This document shows, piece after piece, positions 54,242-63,423 of a DNA stretch of 64,000 bases (position 1 is its first letter; every line of letters starts with the position of its first letter). Under the pieces are notes generated by a model. It searched no databases, was not told the DNA's origin, and worked only from the letters and a program-made list of their open reading frames with translations. Source of the DNA: Pseudomonas extremaustralis. Lineage in GTDB: Bacteria; Pseudomonadota; Gammaproteobacteria; Pseudomonadales; Pseudomonadaceae. Location of the stretch: NCBI RefSeq assembly GCF_900102035.1, contig NZ_LT629689.1, positions 2,046,001 through 2,110,000 on the forward strand. Direction: 5' to 3'. A program made the position numbers and the translations under genes.

Positions 54242-55450
54242 TCAAACCTGTGCCAGAAAACGTTGCAGAATGTGTTCCTTGTCAAGGAACTCCTTGGCGT
54301 AGTTCAACGCCACATTATTTCGTACGGGTAATCCCAGTACCCGTTCGATCCCCGCGTTCAACGCGGCGACGCACTCCGGTTCGATCAACACCGCAATGCC
54401 AGGGTGTTCCTCGCACAAGCGACCGAGGGTGGTGTCGGGGTCGGCGGTGATGATTGCGTTGCCGCCCACCGCCAGGATGTTGGTGAGCTTGGACGGCAAC
54501 ACCGCATCCGCCACCCCACGCTTCTGGATCACCAGATGCGCGTCGGCCGAGGCCAGCAGCGCCGGCAGATCGTCATAGGCCTGCAAGGGCGCAAACAGCA
54601 CATTGCGCAGACCGTCGCGTTGTACGCGGTCCAGCAAGCGGGCCTTGCCGGTGCCCTGGCCGACGATCAGAAACACCAGGTCCGCGCGATCGGCATAGGC
54701 CTGGGCGGCATCGAGGATCAGCTCCAGACCCTGCTTTTCGCCGATGTTCCCCGAGTACAACAACACCCGCGCCCCGGACGGCACGCCCAAACGTTCCAGC
54801 AGTGCGTGGCTGCGCAGCACCTGGCGAAACCGTGCGGTTTCCGACCAGTTGGGAAAAAACACCAAGCGCTGGCCGTTCACGCCTTTGCCGCGGGCCTTGT
54901 CGAGCATGCCGCTGGAAATCGTCGAGACCCGGTCGAAGCGCCGCAACAGCCAGCGCTCGATGGCAAATGCCAGGCGGCGCACATATGAGCCGCCGCCGAT
55001 CCCCAGCCCGAACATCGCATCCACTTCATAGTCCTGGATATGCAGCACCGAGCGCGCGCCACTGAGCTTGGCCAGCAACAGTGCCTGGGGCGCACAAAAC
55101 AGCGTGGGCACCACCAGGATCACCAGGTCCGGTTTCCAGCGCAGTTGCCCCAGCACCGCCAGGCACGAACTGGCGGAAAAACTCACCAGGTGCAGCAACC
55201 GCGTCAACGTGCCGGGCTGGCGCGGCACATACAACGGGCAGCGGATAACGGTGACGCCGTCGTCCTGTTCGGTGCGATAACGCCACGACGAATAGCCCGC
55301 GCCCACCTGCCACTGCGGGTAGTACGGCGGCGCCGTCACCACCCGGACCTCATGCCCCTGCCCCGCCAGCCAGCGCGCCTGTTCGCCGCTGTACTTGCCG
55401 ATGCCGGTGAGCTCCGGGCTGTAATTGATGCCATACAGGAGGATTTTCAT
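54242..55450 (-). CDS. wcaI: colanic acid-type glycosyltransferase WcaI
   Basis: The 402-residue GT4-family transferase starts [20 protein letters not shown], the well-known WcaI/WbuB opening. It shows VVTAPPYYPQWQVG, VPTLFCAPQALLLAKLSGAR, the donor-site LYSGNIGEKQGLELIL and the late SKLTNILAVGGNAI. It is expected to add fucose to the lipid-linked repeat unit. The first base of its ATG is the last base of the fcl stop (TGATG), coupling the two. Confidence 0.87.
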   Translation of the reverse strand: MKILLYGINYSPELTGIGKYSGEQARWLAGQGHEVRVVTAPPYYPQWQVGAGYSSWRYRTEQDDGVTVIRCPLYVPRQPGTLTRLLHLVSFSASSCLAVLGQLRWKPDLVILVVPTLFCAPQALLLAKLSGARSVLHIQDYEVDAMFGLGIGGGSYVRRLAFAIERWLLRRFDRVSTISSGMLDKARGKGVNGQRLVFFPNWSETARFRQVLRSHALLERLGVPSGARVLLYSGNIGEKQGLELILDAAQAYADRADLVFLIVGQGTGKARLLDRVQRDGLRNVLFAPLQAYDDLPALLASADAHLVIQKRGVADAVLPSKLTNILAVGGNAIITADPDTTLGRLCEEHPGIAVLIEPECVAALNAGIERVLGLPVRNNVALNYAKEFLDKEHILQRFLAQV

Positions 55451-56427
55451 CAGTGGCCCCGAGGCTGTTCGAGCGCGGCCAGATAAGCGTTGTAGGCATC
55501 GCGCAAACCGTCCTCGAGCGGCACGTAGGCCTCCCAGCCCAGAGCGTTGATACGGCTCACATCCAGCAGCTTGCGCGGCGCGCCGTCGGGCTTGCTCGCG
55601 TCGAAACGCAGACGCCCCTTGAACCCGGTGACCCGTACCAAGGCCTGGGCCAGTTCGGCGATGGTGCAATCCACGCCGGTGCCGACGTTCAAGTGCGAGC
55701 GCATCGGCTGGGTCTGCTCGCGGTAGCGCTCGGGGCTCAGTTCCATCACATGCACGCTGGCGGCCGCCATGTCGTCGACGTGAAGAAATTCGCGCCGAGG
55801 CCGGCCACTGCCCCAGATCACCACTTCCTCATCGCCACGCTGGGTGGCCTCATGGAAACGTCGCAGCAACGCGGCGATCACATGGCTGTTTTCCGGGTGG
55901 TAATTGTCGCCAGGCCCATACAGGTTGGTGGGCATCACGCTGCGGTAATCGCGACCATGCTGGCGGTTGTAGCTTTCGCACAGCTTGATGCCGGCGATCT
56001 TGGCCACGGCATAGGGTTCATTGGTGGGCTCCAGCGCACCGTCGAGCAACACCGCTTCGATCATCGGTTGCGGCGCGTGCACCGGGTAGATGCACGAGGA
56101 GCCAAGGAACAACAACTGCTCCACGTCATGGCGGTGGGCGGCGTGGATCACGTTGGCCTGGATCATCAGGTTCTGGTAGATGAAATCGGCGGGGTACGTC
56201 GCGTTGGCGTGAATCCCGCCGACCTTGGCGGCCGCCAGGTACACCTGGTCCACGCGATGCCGGGCGAAGTACGCCTGCACCGCCGCCGCATCGAGCAGGT
56301 CCAGCTCATCGCGGCTGGCCGTGAGGATCTGCGTATACCCCAGGGCCCACAGCCGGCGCACGATGGCCGAACCGACCATGCCGCGATGGCCGGCGACAAA
56401 GATCCGTGCATCAAGATCACGTGCCAT
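55450..56427 (-). CDS. fcl: GDP-L-fucose synthase
   Basis: The 325-residue epimerase-reductase begins [18 protein letters not shown], the nucleotide-binding GxxGxxG motif. It has LGSSCIYP and the catalytic YAVAKIAG, with Ser, Tyr and Lys. Then come [13 protein letters not shown] and [14 protein letters not shown] of WcaG/Fcl. It converts GDP-4-keto-6-deoxymannose to GDP-L-fucose with NADPH. ATG 56427 lies two bases after the gmd stop. Confidence 0.93.
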   Translation of the reverse strand: MARDLDARIFVAGHRGMVGSAIVRRLWALGYTQILTASRDELDLLDAAAVQAYFARHRVDQVYLAAAKVGGIHANATYPADFIYQNLMIQANVIHAAHRHDVEQLLFLGSSCIYPVHAPQPMIEAVLLDGALEPTNEPYAVAKIAGIKLCESYNRQHGRDYRSVMPTNLYGPGDNYHPENSHVIAALLRRFHEATQRGDEEVVIWGSGRPRREFLHVDDMAAASVHVMELSPERYREQTQPMRSHLNVGTGVDCTIAELAQALVRVTGFKGRLRFDASKPDGAPRKLLDVSRINALGWEAYVPLEDGLRDAYNAYLAALEQPRGH

Positions 56428-56429
56428 GC

Positions 56430-57551
56430 TCAGTTCTCCACGGCGATCGGTGTGTCGTGCCCGTGGGAGCGCAACAGTGCGTGGCGCTGGGCGATTTTCA
56501 GGTCGGCACGGACCATCTCCGCGCACATCTCCTGGGCACTGATCTCCGGGGTCCAGCCCAGTTTCTGTTTGGCTTTGGACGGGTCGCCCAGCAGCGTCTC
56601 GACTTCCGCAGGGCGGAAGTAACGCGGGTCGACGCGCACAATCACATCCCCCACCAGAATGCCCGGCGCCAGGTCGCCGTCGATCTTCTCGACCACTGCC
56701 ACTTCCTCCACGCCTGCGCCGACAAAGCGCAGGTACAGGCCCAGTTCCGCTGCCGACCAGCGAATGAAGTCACGCACCGAATACTGCACGCCGGTGGCGA
56801 TCACAAAGTCTTCGGGGCTGTCCTGTTGCAGCATCATCCACTGCATGCGCACGTAGTCCTTGGCATGCCCCCAGTCACGCAAGGCATCCATGTTGCCCAT
56901 GTACAGGCACTGCTCCAGGCCCAGGGCAATGTTGCTCAGGGCGCGGGTGATCTTGCGGGTCACGAAGGTCTCGCCACGACGCGGCGACTCGTGGTTGAAC
57001 AGGATGCCGTTGCACGCATACAGCCCATAGGCTTCGCGGAAGTTCACGGTGATCCAGTAGGCATACAGCTTGGCCACCGCATAAGGCGAGCGCGGATAGA
57101 ACGGCGTGGTTTCCTTTTGCGGGGTTTCCTGCACCAACCCGTACAGCTCGGAGGTGGAGGCCTGGTAGAAGCGGGTTTTCTTTTCCAGGCCCAGCAGACG
57201 GATCGCTTCGAGGATGCGCAAGGTACCCAGGGCGTCGACGTCGGCAGTGTATTCCGGCGAATCGAAGCTCACGGCAACGTGGGATTGGGCGCCGAGGTTG
57301 TAGATTTCATCGGGCTGGATCTGCTGGATGATGCGCGTCAGGTTCGACGAATCCGCCAGGTCGCCATAGTGCAGGATCAGGTTTTTATGCAGGGCCTGGG
57401 GGTCCTGGTAAATGTGATCGATGCGCTGGGTATTGAACGACGAAGAACGTCGCTTGAGGCCGTGCACCGTATAGCCTTTTTCCAGCAGCAGTTCCGCCAG
57501 GTACGAGCCATCCTGACCGGTGATCCCGGTGATAAGCGCAACTTTGTTCAT
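56430..57551 (-). CDS. gmd: GDP-mannose 4,6-dehydratase
   Basis: The 373-residue SDR-type dehydratase opens [20 protein letters not shown]. It has [17 protein letters not shown], the Thr/Glu catalytic region [20 protein letters not shown] and the Gmd segment [19 protein letters not shown]. It makes GDP-4-keto-6-deoxymannose from GDP-mannose, feeding Fcl. ATG 57551 has GGGAG. It is the first gene of the manC-gmm-wcaI-fcl-gmd set in transcription order and lies 69 bases after the GT2 gene. Confidence 0.94.
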   Translation of the reverse strand: MNKVALITGITGQDGSYLAELLLEKGYTVHGLKRRSSSFNTQRIDHIYQDPQALHKNLILHYGDLADSSNLTRIIQQIQPDEIYNLGAQSHVAVSFDSPEYTADVDALGTLRILEAIRLLGLEKKTRFYQASTSELYGLVQETPQKETTPFYPRSPYAVAKLYAYWITVNFREAYGLYACNGILFNHESPRRGETFVTRKITRALSNIALGLEQCLYMGNMDALRDWGHAKDYVRMQWMMLQQDSPEDFVIATGVQYSVRDFIRWSAAELGLYLRFVGAGVEEVAVVEKIDGDLAPGILVGDVIVRVDPRYFRPAEVETLLGDPSKAKQKLGWTPEISAQEMCAEMVRADLKIAQRHALLRSHGHDTPIAVEN

Positions 57552-57620
57552 GTCTGTCTCCCAATTGATAGGCGAGCGAAGGCCGACACCCAAACTTGGG
57601 TGTTTGTTAAAAACGCTCAG

Positions 57621-58556
57621 TTACTTCGGTGTGGGCAGGTTCAAGTTATGTCCGGTCAACTTGGAAAGTTCCCGGACAATGGCTTCCTTATCGTTTAAAT
57701 GTGCAATGGCGGTTTCCAGCTCGAGCACTTTGGCGCCCACCAGAAAGCGGTACCAATAGCCTTGCAGCAGGTGATAGACCAGGCCGCTGCGGCCATCGAG
57801 AAATCCCAGTTGAATGAAGTAGCGCCACAAGAAATAGGCGGTCGAACTCAGGGTGAACGGCACGCGGTTATACACGCGGTTCTTCACCAGCCGCTTGGCC
57901 TTGGCCTGGAACGAACTCTGCCCGGTATGCAATTCATCGCGGATCGCAAACAACCCCAGGCGCGCGTTCAGCACTTCGATCGCTTCACGGGTGGCATAGC
58001 CGTTGTGCTTGGCGGTGAAGAACGTCAAGTCCCGCAGGTTATGGTCGGCAAACCCGCCCTCGAAGGTCACGGTGCGGCCCTCGGCCACCGAGATGTGCTC
58101 GTCCATCCAGCGGTCCTCCATGCGCCCCAGCCCCGTGCGCCACAATCGCAGCATCTTCAACGGATAACGCCCGCCATGGCGCACCCAGCGCCCCATGAAA
58201 ATATGCTTGCGCTTGAAGTTGATGCCGGTGATGTCGCTGGCCAGCGTCGGCAAGCGCGTATTGATCTCGGCAGCCAGGTCGGCCTCGATGATCTCGTCGG
58301 CGTCCAGGCGCAGGGTCCAATTGCCGGTAATCGGCAAATGATCCAGCGCCCACTGGAACTGCTTGGCCTGGTTGACGAACGGATGCTGCACCACCAGCGC
58401 ACCGTGGCGGCGGGCGATGTCGCAAGTGTCGTCGGTGGAAAACGAATCCAGCACCAGCACTTCGTCGCTGAAGGCACGCACGGAGTCGATGGCCCGGGCG
58501 ATGTGCAGGCTTTCGTTGTAGGTGAGGATGATTACGCTGACGGTTTCGCGCGTCAT
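57621..58556 (-). CDS. family 2 glycosyltransferase (WaaE/WcaE-like)
   Basis: The 311-residue GT-A fold enzyme has VSVIILTYNESLHIARAI near residue 6, VLVLDSFSTDDTCDIA near 35, the metal-binding RLDADEI near 85, and KHIFMGRWVRHGG. A C-terminal hydrophobic helix pair near 250-290 may associate with the membrane. It resembles WaaE/KdtX-type transferases. The sugar is unknown; by position it adds a residue to the repeat unit. ATG 58556 overlaps the wcaF stop by four bases; longer frames upstream run across wcaF and are not real. Confidence 0.83.
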   Translation of the reverse strand: MTRETVSVIILTYNESLHIARAIDSVRAFSDEVLVLDSFSTDDTCDIARRHGALVVQHPFVNQAKQFQWALDHLPITGNWTLRLDADEIIEADLAAEINTRLPTLASDITGINFKRKHIFMGRWVRHGGRYPLKMLRLWRTGLGRMEDRWMDEHISVAEGRTVTFEGGFADHNLRDLTFFTAKHNGYATREAIEVLNARLGLFAIRDELHTGQSSFQAKAKRLVKNRVYNRVPFTLSSTAYFLWRYFIQLGFLDGRSGLVYHLLQGYWYRFLVGAKVLELETAIAHLNDKEAIVRELSKLTGHNLNLPTPK

Positions 58557-59122
58557 GACGTCGACTCCTGCAAGTGGTGTGTACGCAAACGGATTTGCCG
58601 GGCCGGATGGCCGGCGTGCACGGTCCATGGCTGCGTAATGCTCTTGGTCACCAAGGAACGGGCCCCCACCACCACCCCATCGGCAATACAGACGCCCAGG
58701 GAGACAAACGCGTCGGCACACACCCACACGTGCTCCCCCAGCACAATCGGTTTGGCATACAACTGAAAGTTCCGACTGTTGTAGTCGTGGGAGCCACCAC
58801 ACAAATGGGCGCCCTGGGAAACCACGCTGTAGCGTCCGATCCGGATCAACGCCATGTTGTAGAGGGTGGTGCCATCGGCAATCCCCACGTGGTCGCCCAG
58901 CTCCAGATTCCACGGGGCCCAGACCTTTGCGCGGGGATAGACGTGCACACCTTTGCCCAGGCGTGCGCCGAACAGTTTGAGCAAAAACGCCCTCCAGGCA
59001 TGAAACGGGCGCGGGCTGGGCCGGAACAGCAGCACGTAGACCATATTCCAGGCCTGACGGCGCAGCCGGTGTCCGAATGAAAACGATGGCGAGCAATGCG
59101 GGTCGTTACCTTGAAGAATCAT
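58553..59122 (-). CDS. wcaF: colanic acid-type acetyltransferase WcaF
   Basis: The 189-residue left-handed beta-helix acetyltransferase has the WcaF opening (FSFGHRLRRQAWNMVYVLLF) and RLGKGVHVYPRAKVWAPWNLELGD. Hexapeptide repeats follow, through LCGGSHDYNSRNFQLYAKPI and ADAFVSLGVCIADGVVVGA. The catalytic His lies in the GGSHDY segment. It O-acetylates a sugar of the repeat unit. ATG 59122 overlaps the upstream transferase stop by four bases. Confidence 0.87.
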   Translation of the reverse strand: MILQGNDPHCSPSFSFGHRLRRQAWNMVYVLLFRPSPRPFHAWRAFLLKLFGARLGKGVHVYPRAKVWAPWNLELGDHVGIADGTTLYNMALIRIGRYSVVSQGAHLCGGSHDYNSRNFQLYAKPIVLGEHVWVCADAFVSLGVCIADGVVVGARSLVTKSITQPWTVHAGHPARQIRLRTHHLQESTS

Positions 59123-60264
59123 GGGAGGCACTCCCGCACAATCTCCAGCAAGCGCTGGGCGCCACGGCTGATATGGAAACGCTCGGCAAAGCACGCCTTG
59201 GCGCGCGCGGACATCTGCCCGTAGCCAGGCACATCGAGTTGCAACCAGCGTTGCAGGTTGTGCACGGCGCCGGCCACCGTGTCTTCGCTGACAAACCCGA
59301 CGGCGTCCTTCTCGATTTCGCGCCAGATATTGACCTTGTTACTGATCAGCACCGGTTTGCCGCAGGCCAGCGCCTCGGCCACGACCACACCGAAATTTTC
59401 CTGGTGGGAAGGCAGGCAAAATACTTCAGCCGCGTAAAACGCCCCCCACTTGGCCGCGCCCTGCAACATGCCCGGCCACGTCACGCGATGGGCGATACCC
59501 AACGCCACGGCCTGGGCCTTCAGCGCCTGCACCCAGCCGCCTTGATCGGGTCCGGCCATGACCAGGTGCAAACGCTCATCCTGGCCAGCGACCTCGGCGA
59601 AGGCCTGCAGCAGATGGTCGCAACCTTTCTTTTCATGGATCCGACTCAAGAACAGCACCACCCGTTTGCCCTTCAACTGCGGGTGATCACTGACGAAAGC
59701 CTCGGCCAAGCGCACGTCGTCGGACGGTGGGCTGGCGGTGCCATAGGCGGTTATCGTTTCATTGGCGCGGTACAACCAGAACGACTCGCGCGCACGGATC
59801 TTCTCTTCCTCACTGGTAAACACCACGCGCTTGGCATCCCTCAGCACCCGGTATTCCCCCCACGGCCAATACAACCACTTCTTCAAATGCTTGAGCGGAT
59901 AGGCGCGCTTGAACCAGGGGTCGAGCATGCCGTGGGTATACACGATGTATGGCCGGCCCAACTTGTTCAGCACCTGGCGGGCGACATAACCGTGGTACTG
60001 CCACAACCCATTGATGATGAAAAAGTCGTAGTGCCGCGCGTGCTGTTCCAGCCATTGGCGGATGTTGCCGTTCAAGCCATAGCCGAACCGGCTCGGCCCG
60101 GTGAAGTGCACCGTTCCCGGATAGTCGACAGCGAAGTCCGCATCCAGCGTCAATACATCAACCCGATGCCCGTCCTGGACAAGCACCTTGTCAATTTCCC
60201 GAGCGGCATTGATGGGGCCGCCATTTTCCGGTTTAACCGAAGATATGATTCTTAATAACTTCAA
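59119..60264 (-). CDS. family 4 glycosyltransferase
   Basis: The 381-residue GT-B fold enzyme has the acceptor-side SSVKPENGGPINAAREI, GLWQYHGYVARQVL and YTHGMLDPWF. Then come the donor-site VVLFLSRIHEKKGCDHLLQAF and PSHQENFGVVVAEALACGKP (EX7E motif). It resembles WcaC/WcaL-type transferases of exopolysaccharide loci. The sugar specificity cannot be read. It overlaps wcaF by four bases and follows the polymerase gene by 31 bases. Confidence 0.85.
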   Translation of the reverse strand: MKLLRIISSVKPENGGPINAAREIDKVLVQDGHRVDVLTLDADFAVDYPGTVHFTGPSRFGYGLNGNIRQWLEQHARHYDFFIINGLWQYHGYVARQVLNKLGRPYIVYTHGMLDPWFKRAYPLKHLKKWLYWPWGEYRVLRDAKRVVFTSEEEKIRARESFWLYRANETITAYGTASPPSDDVRLAEAFVSDHPQLKGKRVVLFLSRIHEKKGCDHLLQAFAEVAGQDERLHLVMAGPDQGGWVQALKAQAVALGIAHRVTWPGMLQGAAKWGAFYAAEVFCLPSHQENFGVVVAEALACGKPVLISNKVNIWREIEKDAVGFVSEDTVAGAVHNLQRWLQLDVPGYGQMSARAKACFAERFHISRGAQRLLEIVRECLP

Positions 60265-60295
60265 GTGCTGTCGTCCGCTGATGCGTTGAGTTGAT

Positions 60296-61618
60296 TCAGG
60301 TTTTCTTGCAGGCCGCGAGAATCAGGCAGGCGTAGAACACACCGAACGCCAGGAACGTGCCCTGCATGGTCATGACGCCGTTGAACAGGATCGGCGCCAG
60401 GAAACCGCAGAGCAGCAACGGAACACCCGTGCCCTGCCTGACCAGCGCTTTATAGGATTTGAGCAACAACCAGAGCAGCACGAAGATCCTGAAGAGGATA
60501 AACATCGCCCCGGCGGGAAGCCCCATCTCGAGGACGATCCGCGACCACTCATCCTCGGCCAGCAAGAACCCCGCGCCCTGCTCCCGCCCCGCGCGCAGCA
60601 GAGTCGAGGCCGCGTTGGTACCCGATCCGATACCGTGCCCCCAGAGCGGCGCATCATCGACCACGCGGGTGAACGCATACAGGCTGGAGAACGCCCGGGT
60701 CACCGGCGAGCCCTCACTGGCGACCGCGCTGCGGTTTCGCTCGACCAGTACCTGGTAGCTGTCGGTCGACATGAAGATCAGCAGGCTGACAAATAACCCC
60801 GCGGAAAGCAGGAACAACGCCAACAGGTTGCGTTGCGACTTCTTGATCAAGGCCACCACCAACGCCGCCAGCAAGACGATCGCCGCGTACGCATAAATGG
60901 ACCTTGATCCGGTGAGGAAACACATCACCGCCACGGCCGCCGCCGACACCGCGAAGAGTACATAGCGTCGCGCGAACACCGCCTGGAACAGCGCCTTGTC
61001 AAAGACCGCCGCCACCAGGAAGGCAAAGCAGGCCGAGACATACACAACGTGGCCGGCGGTAAAGGTGAAGGTGCCATACGGCCTGACGACGCCGTCGGCA
61101 ATCATGAAGATGAAGTCATCGTCACCAATGCCTTTGTTTACGTAGGCCTGGGGCCCGGACGAATACTGCAGCACCACCAGAACGCTGATCGGGATCGCGG
61201 AAAACAGCGTGATGCGCGCGAACCGATAGACATCCGTCAACCTCAGGGTCTTGCCGGCCACAAAGATCAAGGGGAAATACAACAGGTAGTTGCGCACGCC
61301 ATAGCCGTAGATGACCAATCCTTCAGGGCTGCTCAATAAGAATGCGGACACCATTACAAAGAACACGATGACCAGTACGACGAAGTAAGCCGACACCAGG
61401 TTTTTCGAAAAGAAGCCGAACCTGAACGCGCACCAATAGATGTAAATAACAATCGGGTCCTTGATGAAATAAATGGCCGAGCTGAGCCCCGGTGCCACCC
61501 ATTTGCGCAAGACCCCTTCAAACAGGATGAACAGGTAGATGAGCACGAACGCACTGACCACACGTTTGCGGTAGCGCTCGTGCAGGCTGACCCTTTCAAG
61601 GCTGGCAGAGGATTGCAT
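60296..61618 (-). CDS. wzy: probable Wzy O-antigen/capsule polymerase
   Basis: The 440-residue protein has about 11 hydrophobic segments and a periplasmic loop near residues 290-350 (STDSYQVLVERNRSAVASEG, RVVDDAPLWGHGIGSGTNAA). The GxGxGTN-type loop of O-antigen ligases and polymerases is thus visible. Length and topology fit Wzy, which links repeat units in the periplasm. It is the only polymerase-like gene here. ATG 61618 overlaps the upstream transferase gene by 23 bases; ATG or similar at 61636 is possible. Confidence 0.75.
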   Translation of the reverse strand: MQSSASLERVSLHERYRKRVVSAFVLIYLFILFEGVLRKWVAPGLSSAIYFIKDPIVIYIYWCAFRFGFFSKNLVSAYFVVLVIVFFVMVSAFLLSSPEGLVIYGYGVRNYLLYFPLIFVAGKTLRLTDVYRFARITLFSAIPISVLVVLQYSSGPQAYVNKGIGDDDFIFMIADGVVRPYGTFTFTAGHVVYVSACFAFLVAAVFDKALFQAVFARRYVLFAVSAAAVAVMCFLTGSRSIYAYAAIVLLAALVVALIKKSQRNLLALFLLSAGLFVSLLIFMSTDSYQVLVERNRSAVASEGSPVTRAFSSLYAFTRVVDDAPLWGHGIGSGTNAASTLLRAGREQGAGFLLAEDEWSRIVLEMGLPAGAMFILFRIFVLLWLLLKSYKALVRQGTGVPLLLCGFLAPILFNGVMTMQGTFLAFGVFYACLILAACKKT

Positions 61619-62828
61619 CCAGCACCTCCCCGGCATAGCTGTCCCACGTCACGCCGCCGGCAGACAACACGGCGTTGTGCTTCAGCGCATTGAGTTTTTC
61701 CTTGTCGTCGGCCAATTCAACCAGGCGGGTGGCGATGGCTTCGGCGGACCTGATCGGCACCACGTAGCCATTGAAACCATCGACAATCAGGTCCGCCGCG
61801 CCGCAGTTCTGCGACACGATGACGGCCGTCCCCGTGGACAACGCCTCGCCCACCACCAGGCCAAACGCCTCGGCGAGTGACGGCAAGACCAAAACATCGG
61901 CCTCCATCAAGTGACGAATCACCTGATCGTGGGAAGCCGAGCTGAGCCACCGGTACTTCTTCAGCTCGGTATTGAGTGCCGGGTTGCGTCCATTGGCGTA
62001 GTCGCCGCCGATCACGGTGACGTCCAGCGCAATGCTGCTCGCGGCAAGATTCAGGGCTTCGAAAAAATACGAGATGCCCTTCTGTTGGGTCAGTGCACCG
62101 ACAAACATCACCTTCAGGCGCGCGCCCGGCGGCACTGCCGTCTCCCGGCAGACCAGCGGCGCGGGTGCGCCGTAGGGCGTGACCGCGATGTTGTCGGGGG
62201 CAATGCCGTACTCACCCAGGGTTCGCTTGGCGAATTGACTCGCCACAATGATCCTGTCCGCCAACTCAAGCTCCGCGGTCTGTTTGCGCACGGTGTCGGC
62301 ACTGATGTCCGGTATGCTCGCCCGCCAGGCTGGATTGGCCTCGCGTTCGTGATCAAGCATCCGGCACGCGTAGGCGATGGAACCGAAGGCCGCCTCATAA
62401 TTGAGGGTGATCCCGCCTATGTCCCGGGACGCGCGGAACAAGCTCAGGCACTTGCCGTCATAGCCGTATACCTGGCTGGGTTTGCGAGGCGTCCGGTACA
62501 GGAAGTTGGCACTGGCCCGGTCAATGTGGTTGTACACATTTTCCGGGCAGAAAATGCCGCTGTTGCGCTGCGTCAGGCGATACCACTTGAGCTTGTCGCA
62601 GAGCACGCGAGGCACGTCGTAACGCGGATAGCTGTGCAGCAACGCACCGTCAACCTGATCGAACGTGCGTCGCAGGCACTCTTTGCCCACGACCGGCAGA
62701 CGACACAGGAACGAGTCCTTGTGCAGCGCGAGCGAAGTGTGGAAGGAATGCAGCAACCGCCGTTGATTCAACGCGCGCAGCAACGCACGCACGTTCTGAT
62801 TACCGACAGGATGGGCGACCAGGATCAT
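61596..62828 (-). CDS. family 4 glycosyltransferase
   Basis: The 410-residue GT-B enzyme begins MILVAHPVGNQNVRALLRAL. It has an unusual acceptor half with YGYDGKCLSLFRASRDIGGI. The donor half is clear: VMFVGALTQQKGISYFFEAL near residue 235 and PSLAEAFGLVVGEALSTGTA near 310. It transfers a sugar to the repeat unit; the identity is unknown. ATG 62828 is one base after the acetyltransferase stop, so the genes are closely coupled. Confidence 0.82.
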   Translation of the reverse strand: MILVAHPVGNQNVRALLRALNQRRLLHSFHTSLALHKDSFLCRLPVVGKECLRRTFDQVDGALLHSYPRYDVPRVLCDKLKWYRLTQRNSGIFCPENVYNHIDRASANFLYRTPRKPSQVYGYDGKCLSLFRASRDIGGITLNYEAAFGSIAYACRMLDHEREANPAWRASIPDISADTVRKQTAELELADRIIVASQFAKRTLGEYGIAPDNIAVTPYGAPAPLVCRETAVPPGARLKVMFVGALTQQKGISYFFEALNLAASSIALDVTVIGGDYANGRNPALNTELKKYRWLSSASHDQVIRHLMEADVLVLPSLAEAFGLVVGEALSTGTAVIVSQNCGAADLIVDGFNGYVVPIRSAEAIATRLVELADDKEKLNALKHNAVLSAGGVTWDSYAGEVLDAILCQP

Positions 62829-62829
62829 C

Positions 62830-63423
62830 TTATTTCCCCATCCAGGCTTCAACGATGGCACTGGACCGGACCGGGCTGTAGGTAAACGTGCGCGCGGCCC
62901 GCAACCTGACGACCCGCGCCGGATTACCCGCCACGACCGTGAAAGGTTCCACGTCGCGGTTGACCACACTGCCCGCCCCCACCACAGCCCCTTCACCGAT
63001 CGTCACCCCCGGCAGAATCATCGCGCCCGTGGCGATCCAGGCGTAATCACCGATCGCCACGGGGGCAACCTTCAACCGCCACGCGGGATCATCCAGGCCA
63101 TGGGAGCCCGTCAGGATCCTCACGCCGTCATTGATCGCCACGTGGGCCCCGATCCGTACCGGTGCATGCAACTGGATAAAGGTGCGCTTGCCGATAAAGC
63201 TGCCGGTGCCGATGCTGAAACGCGCGACGCCGCCTTCGAACTCAACGTCGTTGAGCATCACCAGCGACCCCAGGGTGGCACCCTGTCGACGCAGCGCGCG
63301 TTGTCGAGTGTTGGCTTTGAGCAATCGCCCCAGCAACAGCACACGCTTGGCCAGGTACTTGAGCCCATCGAGCGTCAGCGGGTTCACTTTCAATCGATGG
63401 CGGATCAGGTCATTAATTAACAC
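62830..63423 (-). CDS. hexapeptide acetyltransferase (WcaB/WcaF-like)
   Basis: The 197-residue protein has a helical N-terminus and a left-handed beta-helix from about residue 65: GSFIGKRTFIQLHAPVRIGA, HVAINDGVRILTGSHG with the catalytic His, GDYAWIATGAMILPGVTIGE, then GAVVGAGSVVNRDVEPFTVV. It is the second acetyltransferase of the locus, so the polymer may carry two acetyl groups. It starts at GTG 63423 with GAGGA seven bases upstream. It overlaps the flippase gene by 11 bases. Confidence 0.8.
   Translation of the reverse strand: MLINDLIRHRLKVNPLTLDGLKYLAKRVLLLGRLLKANTRQRALRRQGATLGSLVMLNDVEFEGGVARFSIGTGSFIGKRTFIQLHAPVRIGAHVAINDGVRILTGSHGLDDPAWRLKVAPVAIGDYAWIATGAMILPGVTIGEGAVVGAGSVVNRDVEPFTVVAGNPARVVRLRAARTFTYSPVRSSAIVEAWMGK

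Noticed and set aside
57621..59096. A longer form of the GT2 gene starting near 59096
   Set aside because: The extra 180 codons run through wcaF in another frame. ATG 58556 with a four-base overlap gives the family start MTRETVSVIILTYNE.
61596..62996. A 466-residue form of the GT4 gene
   Set aside because: The extra N-terminus lies within the acetyltransferase gene and has no family residues. ATG 62828 directly follows the upstream stop.
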